Part shown: piece by piece, positions 1 through 7,726 of the stretch
Layout: every line of letters begins with the position of its first letter
How positions within the stretch are numbered: the stretch's first letter is position 1
Assembly: GCA_015256455.1 (NCBI GenBank)
Contig: JABZMB010000025.1
Coordinates: 1-20,178, forward strand
DNA length: 20,178 bases
Source: Solobacterium sp.
Lineage (GTDB): Bacteria > Bacillota_I > Bacilli_A > Erysipelotrichales > Erysipelotrichaceae
Reading direction: 5' to 3'
Translations under genes and position numbers: made by a program
Notes under the pieces: generated by a model
What the model saw: the letters and a program-made list of their open reading frames with translations, nothing else
What the model was told of the DNA's origin: nothing
Database searches by the model: none

Positions 1-2
1 AA

Positions 3-71
3 GTATTACAGAAGGGTTATCGTATAAAGGACCGTCTGCTAAGAGCAGCAATGGTCAAGGTTAGTGAATAA
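3..71 (+). CDS. grpE: GrpE nucleotide exchange factor, C-terminal tail only
   Basis: Only the last 22 codons and the TAA stop are inside the window. The visible residues, including QKGY, KDRLLRAAMVKVS and a final E, match the conserved C-terminal beta-domain of GrpE, whose family ending is typically close to KGYxxxDRxLRPAxVxVS. GrpE releases ADP from DnaK and so drives its folding cycle. The stop lies 17 bases before the dnaK start, which agrees with the usual hrcA-grpE-dnaK-dnaJ heat-shock operon of Firmicutes. Identification rests on this short tail plus position, but both agree well. Confidence 0.88.
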   Translation, partial: VLQKGYRIKDRLLRAAMVKVSE

Positions 72-88
72 CTAGGAGGAAGATAAAC

Positions 89-1909
89 ATGAGCAAGATT
101 ATTGGTATTGATTTAGGAACAACAAATAGCTGCGTATCCGTTATGGAAGGTGGCGAAGCAAAAGTAATCCCAAATCCAGAAGGAAACCGCACAACACCAT
201 CTGTAGTAGCATTTAAGAATGGTGAACGCATTGTTGGTGATGCGGCTAAGCGTCAATTAATTACAAATAAGGATACAGTATATTCCATTAAGCGTTTAAT
301 GGGTACAGACAAAAAAGTAACATTAGAAGGTAAGGAATATACACCACAGGAAATCTCTGCAATGATTCTTACATATTTAAAGAGTTATGCAGAAGCTTAC
401 TTAGGTGAGAAGGTAGAAAAGGCTGTTATTACAGTACCTGCATACTTCAACGATGCACAGCGTCAAGCAACAAAGGATGCTGGTAAGATTGCTGGTTTGG
501 ATGTAGTACGTATTATTAACGAGCCAACTGCATCCGCACTTGCGTTTGGTTCAGATAAAGAAACATCTAAGGAACAAAAGATCTTAGTATATGACTTAGG
601 TGGTGGTACATTCGATGTATCTATCTTGGATATTGCGGATGGTACATTTGAAGTATTATCTACAAATGGTGATACACACTTAGGTGGTGATGACTTCGAT
701 GAAGCTATCATCAACTGGTTAGCAGATAACTTCAAGCGTGAAAATAACATCGATTTAAGACAAGATAAGATGGCTTTACAGAGATTAAAGGAAGCTGCTG
801 AAAAGGCTAAGAAGGACTTATCTGGTATGGTACAGACACAGATTTCCCTACCATTTATCTCCGCAGGTCCTGCAGGTCCATTACACTTAGAAGCTACATT
901 AACACGTGCACAGTTTAATGAAATGACAAAGGGACTTGTTGAAAGAACATTGGTTCCAGTACGTCAAGCATTAAAGGATGCAGGTCTAACAGCAAATGAT
1001 ATTCATCAGGTATTACTTGTAGGTGGTTCTACACGTATTCCAGCTGTTCAAGAAGCAATTAAGAATGAATTAGGTAAGGAACCTAACAAGTCTGTTAACC
1101 CAGATGAATGCGTATCTTTAGGTGCTGCTATTCAGGGTGGTGTTATCGCTGGTGATGTTAAGGACGTATTATTACTTGACGTTACTCCACTTTCATTAGG
1201 TATTGAAACAATGGGTGGTGTTATGACAGTTCTTATCCCTCGTAACACAACAATCCCAACAAGTAAGTCACAGATTTTCTCAACAGCTGCAGATAACCAA
1301 CCAGCTGTAGATATTCATGTATTACAGGGTGAAAGACCAATGGCACAGGATAACAAGACACTTGGTAACTTCCAGTTAGATGGTATTGCCCCAGCAAGAC
1401 GTGGTGTCCCACAGATTGAAGTAACATTCGATATCGACGTAAACGGTATTGTACACGTTACAGCTGTTGATAAGGCAACAAATAAGAAACAATCTATTAC
1501 GATTACAAACTCTTCTGGTCTAAGTGAAGATGAAATTGACCGCATGGTTAAGGAAGCTGAAGCTCACAAGGCAGAAGATGACAAACGTAAAGAAGAAATC
1601 GAGACAAAGAATCGTGCTGAAGCTTTCATTCACCAGATTGATGAAACATTGCAGAATGAAAATGCAAATGTAACTGAAGAACAGAAGGCTGAAGTGAAGA
1701 AGTTACGTGATGAATTACAAGAAGCTATCGATAAGAATGATACAGAAGGCTTAAAGACTAAGTTAGATGCTCTTGAAAAGGCAGCTAATGATATGGCTCA
1801 AGCTATGTATCAAAGTCAGGCAGGTCAACAGGCTGCTGGTGATACTGCAGGTAATTCAACAAGCGCAAACGACGATGTTGTTGACGCAGACTTCCAAGAA
1901 AAGAAGTAA
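89..1909 (+). CDS. dnaK: Chaperone DnaK (Hsp70)
   Basis: ATP-dependent cytoplasmic Hsp70 that binds exposed hydrophobic stretches of unfolded proteins and works with DnaJ, GrpE and ClpB. The ATPase domain begins with the phosphate-1 motif GIDLGTTNS (about residues 6-14) and carries the phosphate-2 motif DLGGGTFDVS from D169. The interdomain linker lies in VLLLDVTPLSLG (about 359-370), followed by the substrate-binding beta domain and a charged helical lid ending in DDVVDADF. At 606 residues it is near the size of other Gram-positive DnaK proteins and lacks the extra N-terminal segment of Gram-negative ones. The ATG has an AGGAGGA site at 74-80. It lies directly after grpE and is probably co-transcribed from a promoter upstream of the window, where a CIRCE/HrcA site would be expected but cannot be seen. 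A weak stem-loop follows the gene. Confidence 0.98.
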   Translation: MSKIIGIDLGTTNSCVSVMEGGEAKVIPNPEGNRTTPSVVAFKNGERIVGDAAKRQLITNKDTVYSIKRLMGTDKKVTLEGKEYTPQEISAMILTYLKSYAEAYLGEKVEKAVITVPAYFNDAQRQATKDAGKIAGLDVVRIINEPTASALAFGSDKETSKEQKILVYDLGGGTFDVSILDIADGTFEVLSTNGDTHLGGDDFDEAIINWLADNFKRENNIDLRQDKMALQRLKEAAEKAKKDLSGMVQTQISLPFISAGPAGPLHLEATLTRAQFNEMTKGLVERTLVPVRQALKDAGLTANDIHQVLLVGGSTRIPAVQEAIKNELGKEPNKSVNPDECVSLGAAIQGGVIAGDVKDVLLLDVTPLSLGIETMGGVMTVLIPRNTTIPTSKSQIFSTAADNQPAVDIHVLQGERPMAQDNKTLGNFQLDGIAPARRGVPQIEVTFDIDVNGIVHVTAVDKATNKKQSITITNSSGLSEDEIDRMVKEAEAHKAEDDKRKEEIETKNRAEAFIHQIDETLQNENANVTEEQKAEVKKLRDELQEAIDKNDTEGLKTKLDALEKAANDMAQAMYQSQAGQQAAGDTAGNSTSANDDVVDADFQEKK

Positions 1910-1915
1910 AGTTTG

Positions 1916-1948
1916 AAAGGAATGCGGGGCTTGTTTCCGCATTCTTTT
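1916..1948 (+). terminator. Stem-loop between dnaK and dnaJ, weak terminator or attenuator
   Basis: GAATGCGG (1920-1927) pairs perfectly with CCGCATTC (1937-1944) around a 9-base loop. A-U and G-U pairs extend the stem outwards through 1916-1919 and 1945-1948. Only four U residues follow, so it should be leaky. With no clear promoter between it and dnaJ, it probably lowers dnaJ and clpB relative to dnaK or protects the dnaK 3' end after processing. Confidence 0.6.
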
Positions 1949-1971
1949 AAGAGAAGAAAGGGCTAAAAGAT

Positions 1972-3120
1972 ATGGCTGAAAAAAGAGATTATTATGAGGT
2001 GTTAGGAATATCCAAAGGAGCAAGCGATGCGGAAATTAAAAAAGCCTATCGTTCGTTAGCCAAAAAATACCACCCTGATGTAAATAAAGAAGCAGATGCA
2101 GAAGCTAAGTTTAAAGAAATTAATGAAGCTTACGAAGTATTAAGTGATCCACAAAAGCGCCAGACATATGATCAGTTTGGCTTTGCGGGAATGAACGGTT
2201 CTCAAGCAGGTGGAGGCTTCGGTGGTTTTGGCGGTGGATTTAACGCTGGTGGATTTGATGATCTCAACGATATCTTCTCCTCATTCTTCGGTGGAGGTAT
2301 GGGTGGATTCAGTACTGGATCACGTCGTTCCAGTAATGGACCACGCAAGGGTGAAGACCGATACATGCGCATGAATATCTCATTTATGGACGCATGTTTT
2401 GGTAAGACTGAGACCATCTCATTAACAGTTGAAGAACAATGTGACCAATGTCATGGTACAGGTGCAGCTTCTCCAAGTGATGTAGAAACCTGTCCAACCT
2501 GTCATGGCTCTGGTAGTGTTGTGACACAACAACGTACAGCGTTTGGTGTATTCCAATCACAGAGTGTATGTCCAGACTGTCATGGTACTGGTAAGAAAAT
2601 TCGTAAAGTGTGTCCAAAATGTGGTGGCACAGGTTACGAGAAGAAGCGTATTAGCGTAGATGTAAAGATTCCTGCAGGTATCCAAACAGGACAGCAGTTG
2701 CGTGTATCCGGTAAGGGTGAACGTGGCTATAACGGTGGTCCAAACGGTGACTTATACCTAGAGATCAATGTATTACCACACGAGAGTTTTGAGCGTGATG
2801 GTAAAGATATCTACCTTGATATTCCAGTCAGTGCAGTTGATGCGACATTGGGTGTTAGTATAGATGTTCCTACGATCCATGGCGATGTTACGATGAAGAT
2901 TCCAGCAGGTACTCAAGATGGCACAAGAATGCGTCTAAAGGGTAAGGGTACTGCAGATCTACATGGTGGTAGAGATGGTGACCAAATCGTTACAGTACGC
3001 ATTACAGTAGAAAAATCACTCTCACGTAAAGAACGTGAACTATATGAACAGTTACAAGAGTTACAAAATTCCAGTAAAGGTGAAACAGCCTGGGACAAGT
3101 TTAAGAAGAAATTCATATAA
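1972..3120 (+). CDS. dnaJ: Chaperone DnaJ (Hsp40, type I)
   Basis: Co-chaperone that delivers unfolded clients to DnaK and stimulates its ATPase. The J domain occupies about residues 1-70 with the invariant HPD at 34-36. A Gly/Phe-rich region follows (about 70-125). Four CxxCxGxG zinc-finger repeats run from C157 to about residue 221 (CDQCHGTG, CPTCHGSG, CPDCHGTG, CPKCGGTG), so both zinc sites are intact. The C-terminal client-binding and dimerisation domains complete the protein. The full order makes it a canonical class I DnaJ of normal length (382 aa). The ATG is preceded by GAAAGGG at 1956-1962. It lies 62 bases after dnaK, with a weak stem-loop between, and 34 bases before clpB, which suggests one heat-shock transcript. 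Confidence 0.98.
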   Translation: MAEKRDYYEVLGISKGASDAEIKKAYRSLAKKYHPDVNKEADAEAKFKEINEAYEVLSDPQKRQTYDQFGFAGMNGSQAGGGFGGFGGGFNAGGFDDLNDIFSSFFGGGMGGFSTGSRRSSNGPRKGEDRYMRMNISFMDACFGKTETISLTVEEQCDQCHGTGAASPSDVETCPTCHGSGSVVTQQRTAFGVFQSQSVCPDCHGTGKKIRKVCPKCGGTGYEKKRISVDVKIPAGIQTGQQLRVSGKGERGYNGGPNGDLYLEINVLPHESFERDGKDIYLDIPVSAVDATLGVSIDVPTIHGDVTMKIPAGTQDGTRMRLKGKGTADLHGGRDGDQIVTVRITVEKSLSRKERELYEQLQELQNSSKGETAWDKFKKKFI

Positions 3121-3123
3121 GTA

Positions 3124-3149
3124 ATAGGCATCACCTATCAAAGGAGGTG
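3124..3149 (+). promoter_or_regulatory. clpB leader with two exclusive hairpins around the SD
   Basis: The clpB SD AAGGAGGTG (3141-3149) is preceded by CACCT (3132-3136), which can pair with AGGTG (3145-3149) and bury the SD in a 5-bp hairpin with an 8-base loop. The same CCT can instead pair upstream: ATAGG (3124-3128) with CCTAT (3134-3138), loop of five, which frees the SD. The pairings are seen directly. A heat-sensing or switching role is inference, and both stems are short. Confidence 0.4.
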
Positions 3150-3154
3150 TTACG

Positions 3155-5707
3155 ATGAACATTGAGCAGATGACAGAAATCTTGCAAAATATCATCATGC
3201 AAGCAGTACAGCTTGCACAAGAAAAACAAAGTCCTGATATTAAGCCTGAGCATATTCTCTATGCAATGGTCAATGACGATAGCCTAGAGGGTATTTGGCA
3301 AAGGTTACATATCAGTCAAGAAGAATTAAGAAGTTTTATCGAACAAGCACTCACAAGAATTCCAACAGTCAGTGGTTCTACACAACCGCAGCTATCAAAT
3401 GATGTCATGCAAGCATATAACCATGCATTAAAACGCATGGAGAAACAAAACGATAGCTACATGAGTACTGTTACATTCTTACTTGGCTTGTTTGATACTA
3501 AGGCTACGATTATCGAGCAAATCAAACAACAGTTTCATATCACAACAAGTGATATAGAAAAAGCAGAAGAAGAAAGAAGAGGAGGGATGACCATGGATGA
3601 AAAGACTAATGAAAGCCAACTCGATGCATTAAGCAAATATGGACATGATTTAGTCAAAGAAGTAAAAGACGGAAAGATTGATCCAGTCATCGGAAGAGAT
3701 GAAGAAATTCGTAGAGTTATCGAGATTCTTTCACGTAAGACAAAAAACAATCCAGTCCTCATTGGTGAACCTGGCGTAGGTAAGACCGCAATCGTAGAAG
3801 GTCTTGCATGGCGTATTATGCAAGGGGATGTACCACTTGGACTCAAAGATAAGAAATTAATTGAACTTGATATGGGTGCACTGATTGCTGGTGCGAAATA
3901 TCGTGGTGAATTTGAAGAGCGCTTAAAGGGTGTACTCAAACAGGTACAACAGGCAGATGGTGGAATTATCTTATTCATTGATGAGATTCATAATCTTGTT
4001 GGTGCAGGTAAGACAGAAGGCTCTATGGATGCCGCAAACCTATTAAAGCCAATGCTTGCAAGAGGTGAACTCAAGTGTATTGGTGCGACTACATTCGATG
4101 AATATCGTAAGTACATTGAAAAGGATAGAGCTTTGGAGCGTCGTTTCCAAAAGATTATGGTACAAGAGCCATCTGTTGAAGATACAATTAGTATCTTACG
4201 TGGACTCAAAGACCGCTTTGAATCACACCATGGTGTTCGTATCAAAGATGAAGCGATTATCGCAGCCGCAACACTATCCAATCGTTATATCACAGATCGT
4301 TTCTTACCAGATAAGGCAATCGATTTAATCGATGAAGCTTGTGCAACGATTCGTGTTGAAATGGATTCGATGCCTGCAGAGTTAGATGAACTCTCTAGAC
4401 GTATTATGACTTTACAGATTGAGGAAACTTCTCTCAAGGAAGAAACAGATCTGAAGGCCAAAGATCGTTTAGAAGAAATCCGTAAGGAACTTGCAGATCT
4501 TAAGGAAGAGCAGACTGCAAAACTCTCTAAGTGGCAAGCTGAAAAGAGTGAAGCAGATGAAATTAAGAACTATAAAGAAGAACTTGAGAAGGCTAAGCTT
4601 GCATTAACACAAGCAGAAAACGCAGCCAACTATGAAACAGCTGCGAAGCTCAAATACGAAACGATTCCAAATCTAGCAAAGAAGATTAACGAAGCAGATG
4701 TTGAAAAGGCTGATGCGATGGTACATCAGGTTGTCGATGAAGATATGATTGCGAAGATTGTATCCCAATGGACACATATCGAAGTATCACGCTTGATGAG
4801 TACAGAAAGACAAAAGATTCTACATCTTCCAGAAGCACTTTCAAAACGTGTTATGGGACAACCAGATGCCTTACGTCTTGTGTCAGACGCAATCATGCGT
4901 TCAAAGGCAAATATCCAAGATGAAAATCGTCCATTAGGTTCCTTTATGTTCCTAGGTCCAACAGGTGTTGGTAAGACAGAAGTTGCTAAGGCATTAGCAC
5001 AACAACTATTTGATGATGAATCCAAGATTGTACGTATCGATATGTCTGAATACATGGAGAAGTTCTCTGTATCTAGACTGGTTGGTGCGCCTCCAGGATA
5101 TGTTGGATATGAAGAGGGTGGACAGTTAACAGAAGCAGTACGTCGTTCACCATACTCCATTGTGCTATTAGATGAAATCGAAAAAGCACATCCAGATGTA
5201 TTCAACATCCTATTACAGATTTTGGATGATGGACGTATCACAGACTCGAAGGGTGTAACAGTAGACTTTACGAATACGATTATCATCATGACAAGTAACT
5301 TAGGTAGTCAATACGCTTTCGATGATGACCCAGAACATCGTGAAGAGCACTACATGAGTGAAGTACACAAGTTCTTTAAACCAGAGTTTATCAACCGTAT
5401 TGATGAAATCATCGTCTTTAATGCATTAGGTAATGATGTATTAGCACAGATTGCTGAGAAATTCTTAGCACAGTTACGCAATCGTTTGAAAGATCGTGAT
5501 ATTAATCTTACTGTTAGTGATAGTGCAATGAAGCGTATCATTGCTTGTGGTGTAGATCCACTTTACGGTGCTAGACCAATGAAACGTCATATTCAACGTG
5601 AAATTGAGACAGCAGTTGCGAAGGCGATTCTAGAAAACCCAGATATTAATGGCAAGACAATTCACGTCGATGCAAACGATGAGAAGTATATCGTTACTGT
5701 AAAATAA
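3155..5707 (+). CDS. clpB: ATP-dependent disaggregase ClpB (Hsp100)
   Basis: Hexameric AAA+ protein that threads aggregated proteins through its pore together with DnaK/DnaJ/GrpE. The N domain covers about residues 1-145. NBD1 has Walker A GEPGVGKT (204-211) and Walker B with D276-E277. A long coiled-coil middle domain (about 395-520) is the binding platform for DnaK and marks it as ClpB rather than ClpA or ClpC. NBD2 has Walker A GPTGVGKT (601-608) and Walker B LLDE with D673-E674. At 850 residues it is full length. The ATG follows a strong AAGGAGGTG site, and a strong terminator follows. A second SD and ATG at residue 147 suggest a shorter isoform without the N domain. No CtsR-type direct repeat is visible in the 34-base gap after dnaJ, so expression probably follows the dnaK operon. 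B. subtilis has no ClpB, so this arrangement differs from that model. Confidence 0.98.
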   Translation: MNIEQMTEILQNIIMQAVQLAQEKQSPDIKPEHILYAMVNDDSLEGIWQRLHISQEELRSFIEQALTRIPTVSGSTQPQLSNDVMQAYNHALKRMEKQNDSYMSTVTFLLGLFDTKATIIEQIKQQFHITTSDIEKAEEERRGGMTMDEKTNESQLDALSKYGHDLVKEVKDGKIDPVIGRDEEIRRVIEILSRKTKNNPVLIGEPGVGKTAIVEGLAWRIMQGDVPLGLKDKKLIELDMGALIAGAKYRGEFEERLKGVLKQVQQADGGIILFIDEIHNLVGAGKTEGSMDAANLLKPMLARGELKCIGATTFDEYRKYIEKDRALERRFQKIMVQEPSVEDTISILRGLKDRFESHHGVRIKDEAIIAAATLSNRYITDRFLPDKAIDLIDEACATIRVEMDSMPAELDELSRRIMTLQIEETSLKEETDLKAKDRLEEIRKELADLKEEQTAKLSKWQAEKSEADEIKNYKEELEKAKLALTQAENAANYETAAKLKYETIPNLAKKINEADVEKADAMVHQVVDEDMIAKIVSQWTHIEVSRLMSTERQKILHLPEALSKRVMGQPDALRLVSDAIMRSKANIQDENRPLGSFMFLGPTGVGKTEVAKALAQQLFDDESKIVRIDMSEYMEKFSVSRLVGAPPGYVGYEEGGQLTEAVRRSPYSIVLLDEIEKAHPDVFNILLQILDDGRITDSKGVTVDFTNTIIIMTSNLGSQYAFDDDPEHREEHYMSEVHKFFKPEFINRIDEIIVFNALGNDVLAQIAEKFLAQLRNRLKDRDINLTVSDSAMKRIIACGVDPLYGARPMKRHIQREIETAVAKAILENPDINGKTIHVDANDEKYIVTVK
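3578..3595 (+). promoter_or_regulatory. Internal ribosome binding site and start within clpB
   Basis: An unusually good SD, AGAGGAGGG (3578-3586), lies in frame 6 bases before ATG 3593 (residue 147), with another ATG at 3587. It falls where the N domain gives way to NBD1, the position at which E. coli ClpB starts its known short form (near residue 149). The sequence is direct evidence of a possible start; a truncated ClpB in this organism is inference. Confidence 0.6.
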
Positions 5708-5713
5708 ATAGTG

Positions 5714-5751
5714 GAGAATACTAATTTGAATTGGTTAGTATTCTCTTTTTT
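5714..5751 (+). terminator. Intrinsic terminator after clpB
   Basis: GAGAATACTAA (5714-5724) and TTAGTATTCTC (5735-5745) form an 11-bp perfect stem with a 10-base loop, followed by six T (5746-5751). It ends the heat-shock transcript. Confidence 0.92.
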
Positions 5752-5777
5752 ATTGTTTTTGATTATCGAAATTGTGG

Positions 5778-5817
5778 TATAACTGAACTAACGTATTTAT
5801 AAAAATTACCTAGGAGG
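5778..5817 (+). promoter_or_regulatory. Candidate promoter -10 and SD for the alpha/beta hydrolase
   Basis: TATAAC (5778-5783) is a plausible -10. The -35 is weak: TTTTTG at 5756-5761 gives a 16-base spacer. The following leader carries a strong AGGAGG (5812-5817), 7 bases before the ATG at 5825. Since the clpB terminator lies just upstream, the gene needs its own promoter. Confidence 0.4.
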
Positions 5818-5824
5818 ACCAAGT

Positions 5825-6781
5825 ATGAAAAGGCTGATTAAACTGATTGTAACGATTCTTACCATAATAGGATTAATAGTATTCATCAGCTTTGTAAATC
5901 ATAAGATAAAACTAAAAGATGAGGATGCCTTATTCAAGACAAATGGGAAGATTGTTGAAGTTGATGGACATCATATGAATGTTTATCTTTCAGGTAATCC
6001 TAATAGTGATTTTACGCTAGTGTTTATGTCTGGGGCAGGGACATGTTCACCAACTCTCGATTTTAAAACGTTATATTCACTATTTGAAAAAGACTATCAA
6101 ATAGCGGTTGTTGAAAAAGCTGGTTATGGCTTTAGTGATATCAGCGATATAAGTAGAGACATCGATACGATCTTGTTTGAAACTAGAGAATCACTAAATC
6201 AAGCAGGGGTGACTAATCATAAATACATTTTATTTCCACATTCTATGTCAGGTATTGAAGCACTATATTGGGCAAACAAATATCCAGATGAAATCAAAGG
6301 AATTGTTGGATTGGATCTATCTGTCCCTGCAGCATATCAAAACATAAAAATAAATACGTTCTTGTTAAGTGCAGCGAAGTTTGGAGCGGATATAGGACTC
6401 ACTAGATTTCTTCCATATCTTGTGGATTCCTCATCTGCAATCAAAGATGGAAACTTAACAGAGGAAGAAAAAGAATTATATAAAGTAATCTTCTATCGAA
6501 GAACTGCTACAACTTCTATGATCAATGAAGCGAAAATGATCAAAGCAAACGCAAAGAAATTAGAAGAGATAGATACGACTAATGTGCCGATGTTATTCTT
6601 TATCTCAAATGGCGATGGTACTGGTTATTCAAAAGAAGAGTGGAGAAGTTTTGGTGTTGGTTATTTAGCGAACAAACAGAATGGCAAATATCAGTTCTTA
6701 GATTGTTCTCATTATGTTCATAATATTGCATATCAACAGATCTTTGAAGAGAGTATCAAATTTATAAATCAATTAAAGTAA
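5825..6781 (+). CDS. Membrane-anchored alpha/beta hydrolase
   Basis: Predicted serine hydrolase of the alpha/beta fold, substrate unknown. Residues about 4-25 are a hydrophobic segment after a short basic start, most likely an uncleaved signal anchor that places the catalytic domain outside the cell. The probable oxyanion loop is in MSGAGTCSP. The nucleophile elbow is PHSMSG with S140, and the likely triad partners are D264 (in ISNGDGTG) and H296 (in CSHYVHN). The elbow lacks the usual first and last glycines of GxSxG but keeps small residues, as in some other alpha/beta hydrolases. It is monocistronic: own promoter region, strong SD and a terminator at 6786-6813. It could be an esterase, lipase or haloperoxidase-like enzyme; the sequence does not decide. 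Confidence 0.85.
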   Translation: MKRLIKLIVTILTIIGLIVFISFVNHKIKLKDEDALFKTNGKIVEVDGHHMNVYLSGNPNSDFTLVFMSGAGTCSPTLDFKTLYSLFEKDYQIAVVEKAGYGFSDISDISRDIDTILFETRESLNQAGVTNHKYILFPHSMSGIEALYWANKYPDEIKGIVGLDLSVPAAYQNIKINTFLLSAAKFGADIGLTRFLPYLVDSSSAIKDGNLTEEEKELYKVIFYRRTATTSMINEAKMIKANAKKLEEIDTTNVPMLFFISNGDGTGYSKEEWRSFGVGYLANKQNGKYQFLDCSHYVHNIAYQQIFEESIKFINQLK

Positions 6782-6785
6782 AAAG

Positions 6786-6813
6786 CAGTAAACCAAATTT
6801 GATTTACTGTTTT
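6786..6813. terminator. Bidirectional terminator between convergent genes
   Basis: CAGTAAA (6786-6792) pairs with TTTACTG (6803-6809) with an AT-rich centre (CAAATTTG) that can extend the stem. T-runs flank it on both strands: TTTT at 6810-6813 on +, and TTTTT at 6784-6780 read on -. It can end both the hydrolase transcript and the minus-strand VOC operon. Confidence 0.65.
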
Positions 6814-6869
6814 GAGTTGCTACGCTAATTACTTTTATTTAATTTTCTACTTCGATAAAGGTAAATTTA

Positions 6870-7259
6870 TCAATTTGTAAATCTTAATAAATACCCATTG
6901 GGATCTTGTATTAAGAACTCGGTTTGCGTTTCTTCTGTACCATTAACTTGATATATGCTTCTGTTTAGTTCTCTGTATATTTCTAAATTTAAAGTTTTCA
7001 CTAATTTATACAGCCCTTCAATATCATCAACGGCTATTGAAAAATTAATTCCTCTTCCCAAAGGATATATTAGCTCGCCTATATTCCAACCATTGTCATG
7101 AATTTGTTCAAACATAAATTGACTATCTTGAAAAGACATGAAAACGAATTTTTCTTCAGGACGTTCGTATTCAATCTTAAATCCTAAGTCATTATAAAAC
7201 CTTTTGGTCTGTTCAATATCAAAAACCGATAACTCGGGAATCATCTTATTAAAATCCAT
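6870..7259 (-). CDS. VOC-family protein, bleomycin-resistance/glyoxalase type
   Basis: Small vicinal-oxygen-chelate protein. The pattern IPELSVFDIEQTKRFY near the start, then FMFEQ, PLGRGINFSIAVDD and a final FLIQDPNGYLLRF, resembles the bleomycin-resistance branch of the family, whose dimers sequester glycopeptide antibiotics; other members are metal-dependent lyases or dioxygenases. The usual position for a metal-binding His in LIQDPNGYLLRF contains no His, so simple binding is more likely than catalysis. The start chosen is the ATG at 7259-7257, because AAGGA (7270-7266) sits 6 bases before it; an in-frame ATG at 7265 has no spacing from that SD. It follows the helical protein gene within about 10 bases and is probably its operon partner. 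No claim about actual drug resistance can be made. Confidence 0.8.
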   Translation of the reverse strand: MDFNKMIPELSVFDIEQTKRFYNDLGFKIEYERPEEKFVFMSFQDSQFMFEQIHDNGWNIGELIYPLGRGINFSIAVDDIEGLYKLVKTLNLEIYRELNRSIYQVNGTEETQTEFLIQDPNGYLLRFTN

Positions 7260-7268
7260 ATTCATTCC

Positions 7269-7685
7269 TTATTGTGCATTTTTTAGTACATTTAGAATTT
7301 TTTCTGTTTCATAGATTGCGTCATCAACTTGCTGGCTAGCATTGTTGATTTTGGATTGTACATAGAAATCAGAAATGAAGTTATCAAGAAGATAGTCTGT
7401 TACTTTCGCAAAAGTATCAATCTCAATATCAACTGTAATATAATCTCCTACATCTTGTAATTCACGGGTTAGATTCTCTAAAGCAACCTTTGCATATCTG
7501 ATTTCTTCCTGTGCGTTTTCGATATGATTGTGCTTGATGATAGAGGTGATGAAACCACCTGCAAAGATATCAAATAAACCCCAGTTTCTTGCTTTCTTAA
7601 GGAATTTTTTTGCTTGATACAAGTGTTGTAGTGCATCTTCGGCTGCGAAGATGGCTTCTGTAATATCGTTTTCTAATGTATTCAT
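7269..7685 (-). CDS. Hypothetical mostly helical protein, 138 aa
   Basis: Not recognised. The protein has no signal peptide. It begins with a helix rich in Ala, Glu and Lys (about 4-33), then a conserved-looking glycine-rich stretch, ARNWGLFDIFAGGFITSI (about 33-50), followed by KHNHIENAQEE and two further long amphipathic helices with heptad-like spacing. The central segment is the most distinctive part and could be a short amphipathic or membrane-contacting hairpin in an otherwise coiled-coil protein. CAGGAG (7703-7698) is 12 bases before the ATG, a rather long spacing. It lies 41 bases after the Cof-type phosphatase gene and just before the VOC gene, all on the minus strand, so the three are probably co-transcribed. 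No function is proposed. Confidence 0.75.
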   Translation of the reverse strand: MNTLENDITEAIFAAEDALQHLYQAKKFLKKARNWGLFDIFAGGFITSIIKHNHIENAQEEIRYAKVALENLTRELQDVGDYITVDIEIDTFAKVTDYLLDNFISDFYVQSKINNASQQVDDAIYETEKILNVLKNAQ

Positions 7686-7726
7686 AATTTTAGTTTACTC
7701 CTGTTTATCAGAAAGAAAAATAGTAA

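Noticed and set aside
53..60. GGTCAAGG resembling half of a CtsR heptad repeat
   Set aside because: It is inside the grpE coding end and no second half-site in direct repeat follows; chance match.
3121..3154. Possible separate heat-shock promoter or CtsR/CIRCE site for clpB
   Set aside because: No -35/-10 pair, no CIRCE inverted repeat and no CtsR repeat in these 34 bases; co-transcription with dnaJ is simpler.
3535..3978. Open frame of 147 codons antisense to clpB
   Set aside because: Opposite the N-domain/NBD1 region of ClpB, with Ser/Ile/Pro-rich composition typical of a shadow frame and no SD.
4726..5289. Long open frame (187 codons) on the minus strand within clpB
   Set aside because: Lies wholly antisense to the highly conserved NBD2 of ClpB, has no family pattern and follows from the codon bias of the real gene.
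6870..7265. Longer VOC protein starting at ATG 7265
   Set aside because: The only SD (7270-7266) touches this ATG with no spacing but is 6 bases from ATG 7259, which is the better start.
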